Shown here piece by piece: positions 23,389-33,600 of a DNA stretch of 64,000 nt; the stretch's first letter is position 1; each line of letters opens with the position of its first letter. Made by a program: the position numbers and the translations under genes. This stretch comes from Oryzias latipes (taxonomy: Eukaryota > Chordata > Actinopteri > Beloniformes > Adrianichthyidae). The notes under the pieces are model-generated. The model was not told the origin of the DNA, searched no databases, and worked only from the letters and a program-made list of their open reading frames with translations. The DNA lies in NCBI RefSeq assembly GCF_002234675.1, contig NC_019867.2, forward strand, positions 3,428,001-3,492,000, given 5' to 3'.

Positions 23389-25242
23389 CTCTTCACATTC
23401 TTTCTCCTCAGCGCCGTGGGATGGTCCTCCGTCCGGCTTCCATGTAAACGCGGCCGCGAGCTGAGGTCTGTCTCTGTCTGTCACGCGCGTGCACCCCTGC
23501 GTCCTCCAGGTGTCAGCGGTTCGGAATGTGAAAAATTCAAGAGACGGAACAAACGCCTCGTCTTCTCTTCGTCACCCTGAACGACGGACTCAAGTGTATA
23601 ACTCGGTCACGTTCTCCCTACTCAGTTACGTAAGCCTGTTTAGACCACGCCCCCAAAAGACTTTGAGCACGTGAACAACGTCTGAGCTTCCGGTGAAGTT
23701 CTTTGTTTTTGTTTACTCTTTGGTGTTTTCCTGTTTGAACAAAGTCAAGAGAAGAAAAGTAAAACATAAGACACAAAATCCTGGATTTTAGTCCTTTTTT
23801 CAAACCCTTTCCTGAAGAAAACTTGAACATGTTGAACCATTTCAGCCAAGAAAACTTCACTGCAATTCAATTCTTTGCTTTGTTTGGCTTTTTTTCTTTT
23901 TAATAAAAACGGTTTCCCTTTTATTTTTTCATATAAGTTTTGAATAAAAATAGAAATTTACCGCTGCAAGCAACACTGACTGATATCCACACTAAAAAAC
24001 TATTTAAATAAATGCAACAGGAATTTAATTAATTTTAATTACATTTAATATTTTTTGCATTTTTTTAATGCAAAAAGGCTTTTTAATTAAACCACATTTT
24101 TCTCTTTTATTTTCATTAATTTTTCTTTTTTTCTTCCAATCCAAATTGATTTCATAATTAAATTGTAATCATTAGATATTCAATCAAATCAAACACCTGT
24201 GAATTAAAATTGAAACCCAGTGTTTACATTTTCCCCTAAGAGATGCTCTTATTAAATTACATATAGTATCATTCAGCCACACAGATGCTTTCATGCTCAA
24301 GTTTTTCTTTTATGCAAATTTACTTCCTAAAAGAAAACATTTAAAACTTTTCGCAAAATGCAAATAATTTAAATAATTTGTTCCTTGAAACTGATCAAAT
24401 TTTTACTTTGTAAGTTTCATTCTCCAAAAACTTTAGAAAATTAAATATGCCATAAATAAGGTGTTTAAGCTTTTTTTTCTTTATATATCTCGCTCTTTTA
24501 CGAAGCTCACTTGTCTTTTTTTCTGTGGCTTAATGTAACAATCAACCAAATACTTGTGTTTGTGTTGTAGACAAAAGTTTACACTTATAAAAAAAATTGA
24601 AGAGTAAAATGGAAATAAAAATACCAAATGTTTTAAATGTATTATTATTTGTATTTGTTATTTGAATACAAATGTAAATAATCTTTTAAACATATTCTTT
24701 AAAACAATCTAAAGTAATTTGTACTAAAATGCTGGTTATTTCAAATAGAATAAAAACAATTGTGAATACATTACATTATATTTGTAAATGTAATTTTACA
24801 AAAAATCAAAAGTAAACCATTTTAAATGTTGTAACAATAAACGTCTATTACAAGGTCTCAGAACCCTTTTTGTATTATTCCCAAGGTGCCATAAGCATGG
24901 ATTTGATGCTTTCATGGGTTTAGATTTTAACCTTCAAATGTCTGTTGGATTTCTGAAAAAAAAAAAACTCCTGCAATGCTTCAAGTACAGACCATTCATT
25001 ATTCAGTTCAGCTCCTTTTTCCAACACATCCAGGACATCTTTTAACACCGCGGTAAATAATTCAACTGATTTTAAAAGTCCCACAAAAAAAAGGGTTTCA
25101 CTTAAAATATTAAAATGTAACCGTATGTGGTTGCTATAATTCAGCATTACGTGGTCTAACTTTGTCTACTGGCTCCCAGGGGGTTCTTTTATTTTGAAAA
25201 GGCGTTACTGAGTCAAGAAGGTTTTTGCATTTCCTTACATAT
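23389..25242. other. WSB2 upstream intergenic region
   Basis: The first 250 bp are CpG-rich and should hold the WSB2 5' UTR and promoter. From about 23700 to 25200 the DNA is strongly AT-rich, with long T and A runs and short ATTT/TAAAT repeats. I see no gene, RNA or recognisable mobile element there. Confidence 0.6.
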
Positions 25243-25662
25243 GTAACCCTTGTGCTATCCTAGGCACTGTAACCCTTGTGCTATCCTGGGCACTTTAACA
25301 TTGGGAGTTGTGTCATCTAGACTCACTAGACAGTGCTCTGAACCTTTTTTCTTCAGTGATTTGTGAACCTCACTGGTGTCCATGGATTACATGAAATCTT
25401 TCCACCTTTATCCACCTTTGTCATGATAGGGAGAACACGTCCATGTAAGGGTGGGGTCATCTAAGATAGCACAAGGGTTAACGTTGGGAGTTGGGTCATC
25501 TAGACCCACCAGACAGTGCGCTGAACCTTTTTTCTTCAATGATTTGTGATCTTCACTGGTGTCCATGGATTACATGAAATCTTTCCACCTTTATCCACCT
25601 TGGTCATGGTAGGGAGAACACATCAGTGCAAGGGTGGGGTCATAGGATAGCAAAGGGGTTAA
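25243..25662. mobile_element. tandem dimer of a short MITE with GATAGCACAAGGGTTAA termini
   Basis: Two units of about 180 bp (25297-25480 and 25481-25662) are roughly 88-90% alike by eye. Shared blocks include 'gggagttg.gtcatctaga', 'ctgaaccttttttcttca', 'ggtgtccatggattacatga' and 'aatctttccacctttatcca'. The left edge is TAACCCTTGTGCTATC, present twice (25244 and 25270). The unit boundary and right edge are its inverse, GATAGCACAAGGGTTAA. Inverted CCCTTG-type ends next to TTAA suggest a piggyBac-type non-autonomous element. There is no transposase. TTAA is seen at the boundary and right end but not at the left end. Confidence 0.65.
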
Positions 25663-25779
25663 GCATAATTCTTGTCATATTTTATACAAATTCAAAAATG
25701 AGGTAACTATAAAAGTACTTTGTCAGCCTCAGAGTACTGATATAACAACATGTATGACTGCTTTTAAAAAGTCTGCAGG

Positions 25780-26290
25780 ACTTTTCTAGACTGTTCTGGA
25801 GGCAAATGGAGGCCATCTGTCCAAGTGCTAAATCTTGCAGAAATCAGGTCATGGAAAAAGGCAAAACCCACCAGACTGAACACACTGATTAGGAAGGCTG
25901 GCTCTGTAATCGGGTGCAGAATGGAAACGTTTGAAGCTGCGACGGAGACGAGGACTTTGGATGAGCTGGCATCCATCATGGATACTCCTGAGCATCCTCT
26001 CCGTCCTGTACCTGACTGTCAGCGGAGCGCCTTTTCCAAGAGGCTAAGGCAGCTTCGCTGTCACGCCAACCGCTACAGGAGATCCTTCCTACCTCACTCC
26101 ACTGGACTTTATAACTCATCATCCTTTCGCCAAAGATTAACCCATTTGATGTCTGTTTTTCTAAAAGCTGTTATCCGAACTGATTGCTTCCCTGATTGTC
26201 ACTCAGTGTTGATTGTTTGTGTTATTGAGCCTGTACGCGGTCGCTGCGACGACCGAATTTCCCAATAAAGTATCTTTATCTTATCTAAAT
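25780..26290 (+). pseudogene. 3' end of a LINE (CR1/Rex1-like ORF2 C-terminus)
   Basis: The open stretch 25825-26268 reads KPTRLNTLIRKAGSVIGCRM, then DELASIMDTPEHPLRPV, FSKRLRQLRCHANRYRRSFL and GLYNSSSFRQRL. This is the stretch found after the reverse transcriptase domain in several fish LINEs. It is followed by 'aataaagtatctttatctta', a typical LINE 3' tail. The reverse transcriptase itself is absent (5' truncation). Naming within the CR1/L2/Rex1 groups is uncertain. Confidence 0.65.
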
Positions 26291-27395
26291 CTGCAGCTGA
26301 GGGACAGAGGAGGTCCCCATGCTTATATGGATGAATGGAAATGAAGTGACCAAGAAAAAAACAACTGAATTTCATAATTTTGAGTCATTTGTCAAACAGG
26401 AAGTGAAAAATTAAAGTCAAAAGCTTTCATTATGGAACAAGTTAGAAATACACTTTGTTCATTAAGTAACAAAATAGGATAGTTTTATACTAAAAAGTGA
26501 ATAAATTTACATCTGAAACTGGTTTTAGTTTTTACTTTTCAATCAGTCTGATCTCACATAGTGAGCATGAAATCATGACATTTTTCCAGAATGAGTAACC
26601 ATGTGACTAATGTTACAGAAATAAAGATCCGCTGCACTGCAGACATAGTTCTGAGTTTCTGTTCTTGGCCTGTCATCTGGAAACTCACATTCACTCCAAC
26701 TCCTTTTATCTTTTGACCCTGTAAAGGTTTGCCAGAAGGTTTTTGAACTGCTTTTTTATTTTGCCTTACAAAATTACGCAATTCAAAACGATCATGTCTT
26801 TTGTATAGAAGCGAAGGTCAAAGGGAGGCACACCTCTAGACACACCTAAGGGCTTGAGAAGACAATATCTTTATCATGAGACTATCAGGCTTTAAGCTCA
26901 ACGCAGAACAAAAAAAACACCAAAGGAGACAAGAACGTTGAACTGTTGATGCTGAAAACAGGATTAACGCAGGACAAATTCCCAGGACTCTGTTTCTGTG
27001 GGTTTTCTGGAGACAGGAACAAGTCTCCCCCCCCCCCCCCCATGCTTTCCTTTAACCAGCAGGAAGATAAAAAATCTTTATCAGTTTGTGGTTTGCACAG
27101 ACAGCGAGAGATCATAAAGTTTGGGATCACAGGAACCACAGACACAATCCCCTTTCTAAAGCACGGTGGTGGCAGCATTATACTGTGGGGCTTCACCTTC
27201 TTGATAACTGTTAAAAAGGGATGAGTGAATTAAAGCATGCTTAGTTATTGTTTGTTGATTTTTAATTTTCACCAACAGAAAAAAAAAAAAAGAACAGAAC
27301 AATGATCGAGTGGAAACCCAACACAACCAATAAACAAATATACAAAAAAACAACCCTAGAAAAGAGCTTTTTAGTGCGTTTCCACAGGTATACAT
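26291..27395. other. intergenic region 3' of VSIG10
   Basis: No gene is visible. At 27155-27205 a short frame reads KHGGGSIILWG, the signature of Tc1/mariner transposases, with degenerate sequence around it. A C14 run lies at 27028. The rest shows nothing recognisable. Confidence 0.45.
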
Positions 27396-27401
27396 TTTAT
27401 T
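27396..27401 (-). terminator. VSIG10: VSIG10 poly(A) signal AATAAA
   Basis: TTTATT on the plus strand, 220 bp beyond the VSIG10 stop codon. Confidence 0.55.
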
Positions 27402-27620
27402 GTGTCTCACACATTTAGAAAGCATTTCAAACAAATCATCAAGTCATAAAAAAGAATAAAAAAAAGGTTGTTTAAAAAAAAAAAAAAAAAAGGTAAGGTA
27501 TGTTTCTATTACACACATCTCCATCGACCCAGTTCACATTCCTATTGGGGGAAACAAAAAACGTCATTTCTTAAAACGAGACTTTCATCTAAAACAAAAA
27601 CATTTAAAAAAATCCAACAT

Positions 27621-30600
27621 CTAAAACACTACAAGATCCTCTGGCTCTTCTGTGGCCTCCTCCGTGTCTTCCGGCAGCTGCGTGGTCGCCTCGTTCTTTT
27701 CTGCATCGTCCTGATCGCCTGAATAAAGCGGGGAAAATGTCATTTCCCGTTAAAGCATGAATGTGGTACGAGCAATGCAGAAATGAGATCCTACTGGATG
27801 GTATACGATGTATCTGAACCAGCGTCGTCTGGCGATCGTTGCTCATCGGTGGCAGCTGTGGAACAGCGTCCCGGTAGAACTGCTCTTCGTCCGATTCCAC
27901 CAGACTCAGCACATCACCATTCTCCTCCATTTGTCTGCAGAGCAGAAAGACTCAGACCAAAAACCAAACCAAAGGATCATTCACAAATCCATACTTCCCA
28001 TCTAAGATTCCACCTTAAATCTCTGTAAAAGTCCACCTTTTGAGGGGAATATATTCAAGGCATTTAAATCATATTTTAGTTTTTTTTCCTGTTACTTATT
28101 ATATATTTGCCAATTTTGATAGAGCTATGGATTTATGAAATTTGGATTTTTGTAACCGAGGAAATCCTCTACTGCAAGAACTGAACTTTGTCTAAAACAA
28201 ATAACTTTAGCACCAAGCAAGGTCACCTTCATCCCATCTAGTAACCATGACCTAAAAAAGAAAAGAAAAGAAAAGTCCACCATTCAAAACACTTGAAGGA
28301 TGTCCAACCAGCTCACTCCTGCTGAGAGTGTTTGCCATGAAAATGATGACTCGGTCAGACTTTGACCAATTCCTGCTTACTGATGTTTTCTGATTCCAAC
28401 ATAGCAGCGTCTATATCACACAAAAAAAAAAGAATAAATAAAATGAATGTGACTGAATGGACTTAATTTGGTTGTAAGCCGTTTCTCTGGGTGATGTCCC
28501 ACTCACTCGGTCCAGTTCTCAGATAAAGCTAAAAGATGAAAAGCAATACAGTTCACAAGGAAAACTTCCCATCAGTCACCTCGACCAATCCCCTGCCTCT
28601 TGGCCCCATCTAGTCTTTCTAGGTAAGTAATCGTATCACATTATATGACTTTTGTTTTGCTTAATGCCCTAAAAGCATTTCATGGTCAAAACATTTGAGA
28701 AATAGAAACAGGTGCGGTTCCCCAAATGGCCACTAAGGCTTCTAATTATTAGCAAACCAGTTTTATTTAATTTAAAGGAAAACAGTACAAATTAAACAGC
28801 AGAAATTTGATTTTTAGTCTGTGATTAAATATTTACATCTGGTCTATTAGGATTGTGCATTCACTTAACTTGAGAGGTAAACTATTCTTCTTGATAAACT
28901 GTCCTAAAACCGCAGCATAAAGCCTCGTTTTGGACTGAGCTGCACTTGTTTCAATGAGCACCGTGGGGCCTTTGGCTCATAAACACACCGTTGATGCTTG
29001 GCAACCAACCCAGCAGCCATCCTCTGACCCAAGAGTGGTCAATAAAAATGCAAACTAGCAGGGAGGCCTAAAAATGCAGACTTACAAAACCCCAAATTAT
29101 AAAAACATGGCCAGAAATCAGGTTCGTTTTAGTGTATGTTAAAGAAGCAAATGTATAATCTTTGGTCTGCTTTTTTAAATGTTAAAAAAAGACTAAATGT
29201 GGCTGAAACTCTGCAGCGTTCACAAGGAAAATGAGTGCAGTTTTAAGGTGAGGGTCGCTTGTTTTTGTATTGAGCTGGAGACAGGATCGTGGGCGTGAAG
29301 GAAAGTTTGGAGGTTTTCTGAGAAACTCCCCACAAAAGGAGGAGTCGGCGGCGGTTTGTGCCTGAGGTTGGAAGATATCAACCGAAACGCACGTAAAAAA
29401 CGCTCCACACGCAAGCTTTAGCATCAAACTATCTTGTGTTTAACTTTCACTTTAGAAAGAGAAACAGTGCTGACGTTTAGGTTTTAGCTATTTCTTTAAA
29501 CTAAAAAATGTTTCAGAGAATTCGACATTTAAAAAACACAAACTGTTTTCTTACTTTAAAATTGCTGCTTTGTCTAAAACCGAAACCTATTCATGATTGA
29601 TTTCTTAAACATCAAAGGTTTTCACTAAAAAGATAAACTGTTTAACTAAACTAAAACTGAACTCAAAGGGTTCGATTTAAGCAGCTTTAATACATTTTTA
29701 AAGCTAGTTTTAAAGTTTAGGACTAAGCTAAATGAAAGAAAAGGAACAATAATAGATATTATTCAATTATTATTATTATTCTATTTTATTTAATATATAT
29801 TTTGATTAATAGAGGGGATTTGAAATTTCTATTCTATTTAAGTTAATTATGATTTTGCCATTTATTATAATACTTTTCAAATTTCACTTATAAAAAATAG
29901 ACATTTATTCTGCATTTTCAGGCGTCTGTCTCATTTTTTTCTCATATTTTTTCTTTCTTTTTAAATTACAGATTATATAACTATCCTTGGGTTTCCATAC
30001 ATATTTTTTTGATCTGTTCTTCACTTCAGTGGCATTTGTATTTGTGGAAATGCGATGTTGGAGGATCAGGCAAGTCTGGGTTCGGACACGAAGCGGTCTT
30101 TGAAATACTCACGTAAAGCCTCCATCTGTAAGAAAACCAGAGAAGGGAGTGTGAGTCAGAGTGAGCGGGTTCAGACATGGAAGGAGCTGTGACTGAGGTA
30201 CCCAGGCAGATCCTGTGCCGGTTCAAGTAAACCATCTTCGCCACGATGCCAACCGAGCCCAGGATCAGCACGGCTAGGAATACGCCGATGATCGCCCCCG
30301 TGTACGCAGAGGACGCCGCTGGGGAGGGAGGGAGGGGACAGAGAGGAGGATGGGAGCCGCAGGTTCATCGGCATGCTCGCGTTTCTTCATCACAGCTCAC
30401 CTTTCACCGTCAGGCTGATCTCCAGCTCACGGACACCAAGCAGGTTCTCGCTGCGGCAGAAGTAGATGCCTTCGTCTTCTTTGCTGACGTTGACGATGGT
30501 CAGCTGGAAGTTGGGGTTGGTCCCTGAGAAGACGTACTTGGATCCGGGTCGGATGAGGTCCTGCTGAAGGCCTTTTCTCCAAGTGGTGTTGGCAATGGGG

Positions 30601-33600
30601 ATGGAGGAGGTCTCACTGCAGCTTAGATTGATGTTGGAGCCCTCCAGCGCAGACACCAAGGGTGTACCCTCAGGGTACGGTAATTCTGGAAAGAGCAAAT
30701 CAGTGTGTTTAGACTATAGCTTTAAAACAGCTTTAATGCTGGAACAGCACTGTAACCAGGGGGAGCTTGAATCTGCACAAAGAGCCGACCAAACATCTCA
30801 ACTCTGATAAAAAATAAAAAATAAATAAAAAAAAGAGATGCACCAACTTCTCTTTTGGCAGCGAGGAGGAAAAAAAGTTTTTTGGTTCAAAGATGCTGCC
30901 AAAAATGATCATCTATACCAGGCCTGCTCGTTCCTGGTCCTGGAGAAGCCTGTGTTCCAGCTCTCTGCTTCTTGTTGATTACCTGGACCAGGTGTGTTCA
31001 ATCAATCAGAATGTGGAGACATCTGACTGAACTACTCAGCAACCAGAAGGGCTTGGAGATCTGGAAAACTGTCATGAGTGGTCATGAGGACCAGAAATGA
31101 GCAGCCCTGATTTATACAAACTGGGACAATCAACGACCAACGTGATCCTTATTCTTATACGTTCAAATGGTTAATTTGTTATTTTTCTCCACCCCAAGCC
31201 AGAAAATAGATCAGCTGCCTCTGTTGACAAATAACCAGTGAGGTCTGCTGTTATCGACCAGCCTGAGACAAAGTTCAGAGATACGGATGATAGGTCGGCA
31301 GGCTCCACCCACTTATGTTGAGGCATCTGATCAGGTTGGTTGCCAGATTGGGCAGTATGCCGCACAAATTGGGTGCTTATTTTGCTGAAATTGGGCTGTT
31401 TTTTCTGGCAACACTGCATCTGATTGTTCAGTTTAGAGCTTAAATCACTTTAGCTACTGAGAAAAAAAATGAGGATTATCAAGAACATGTGGAAAAAAAA
31501 ACTCCACAATATTCATTGATGTGGGTCTTTAAATAATGAGGAACCCCTTTTTCCTTTTTATTTTTCTGAAATTTGATAAAAACTCTAGGATCATTCATAA
31601 AAGTGGATTATTTTGAAGTTTTAAAAAAAACCATCATGATTCTTTGATTTGCAGATAATCCACATTCTTATATTAACGGCTGGACTCAAATAGCTCCAAT
31701 CAAAGTTCATATTTCCCTTCCTCTTTCAAAAGTGGTAAACTTTACTTTATCCGTTTGCCTTTTTGAAACATCTGCACAGAAACCCAGATTTTTTACTTTG
31801 CCTTCTGGAAATGAACTGATCTTTTTATGAGTTTGTTTTATTTCTTTTGGTTTGTTTGCCATCAAATTTCATTCAATAGTTATTTCAACAGATCAAAAGT
31901 CTAAAGACGGTTAGACGGAGGTGGAGCAGCCAAAAGGCAGAGAGAAGGATGAAATGGTTACAAGAAGAAGAAACACAACACAGATCCTGATCTACTGTAA
32001 GAAAAGGTTAGAAACTCTGTTAGCGTCACGTCTAAATGTTCTTCTTCACTTTTCTTAAGCGACCTACTGGTAAAGCAGAGTGTTTTGGGGGAAAAATGGT
32101 TCATCTTTCTGGTTGTTTAAGAAGGTTTGGTTGGTTTTCGGAGTTTTTGGATGGGATGAGAACAAAGCAGCAGACTTTAGCTTGAGATCTTCTGCAGCTG
32201 TTGAGAGTGTGGGTGTTCGGTGAGAAGGTGGCGCTTTGTCAAAATCTCTGTGGGCAACACAGGAATCCAGAGCAGTTAATTCCTCTGGTCGGGTTCGATG
32301 TGGGAAACGCAGCAACTTTTCCAGCATCAAACAAAAGATGGAGCTGATTTTTACTCGGGTTAGTGCCATTTAACCATCAGCCTTTAGGGTTTCGGAGATC
32401 GGAGTCTAGATCATTTACCTGATTTTCCGTTATTGATTTCATTTTTTTCTTTATTCTGACAGATTTTACTGATCCAGATTTGGGTGGTGGAGGCAGAAAT
32501 GGAGTGTGGTGAGCTCGTCCAACATTTCTGAGAGGTTGTACTTGTGTATTTTACATAACTACACTATCATGACACAAAAAAATGCTGTTTTGAAAAAAGA
32601 CATTTAGTGAGTTGATCAGATTTCACCTTCCCCTTCTTCCTCCATCATTCATCTGCAACTGGTTGAAAATGCAAACCCGAGTGTGATGGAAGCTTCTCCA
32701 TCAGAACCTGAGGGTCCAACAGTCATGCTTACTGAGGGTCAGCGAGCAGAACCTCCTGTCGCTCGGACTGAGCAGCTCGTGCTGGGCCGTGCACGTCACC
32801 GTCTCCCCGTGGGACACCTGCGACGCGTTCAGGGTCAGCAGCAGGCTGTCCGTCACGTTCGCCGTCACCAGGGCGGGGCCTTTCCCACTCCAGCTCAGCG
32901 TCGGGAGGGGGACCGCTCCCAACCAGGAGCAGTTGAAAATGGCCTGAGTGGGATCAGAGGAAGGCACCAACGCACAATCTGGATGTGTGACCGGGACCCC
33001 TAGACAAAGAAAAACAACTCCTTTACACGTCTGAAGAAACCGCAAGGAGGAAGTTTTAAAATAGAAACAATGCCAACAAATGTTTTGTTAAACGTCTTGC
33101 AAACCCAGCTGATATTTTTGAAGAAAGTGGTCATTAAGATTCAATTTCTGCAACAAAAGAGCTTCAAAGTCCCCACAGCACACGAGCAACACCACAACAA
33201 AACCGAAAGCCAGACGACTGCTGCCGGTTCTCCTGGTCTGACAAACTGCAGAGAATTAGAAAAGCCTGTGATCCAAGTTGAGGTTTCTGCAGCCGCAGCT
33301 ATGCACACTGGAGTACGGTGGCCCTGAAGTTCAAACCGCTCAACGCAAAAGAAAAAACAAACTCTCACAATGACAACTGAAAAAGCAAAACAAATAAAAA
33401 ACAAAAACAAAAAAAGCATTTCAGTAAACAAAAGTAACTTCCAGAATTAAACATGAAATATTAAAGTGAAAAACAGAAACTGGAAGTAAGTATTATGGGA
33501 TGTCACTGATTAGATGAGTTTTAAAGAAAAGGGAAAGCAGAGGGAGGTTTGGTCCGAACTATGGTGAAGAGTTGATTGAGCAACCACCAAACTTTTGCAG

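Noticed and set aside
25243-25662. CRISPR-like or satellite array
   Set aside because: Only two 180-bp units with inverted ends and no spacers. It fits a dimeric transposon in a vertebrate genome.
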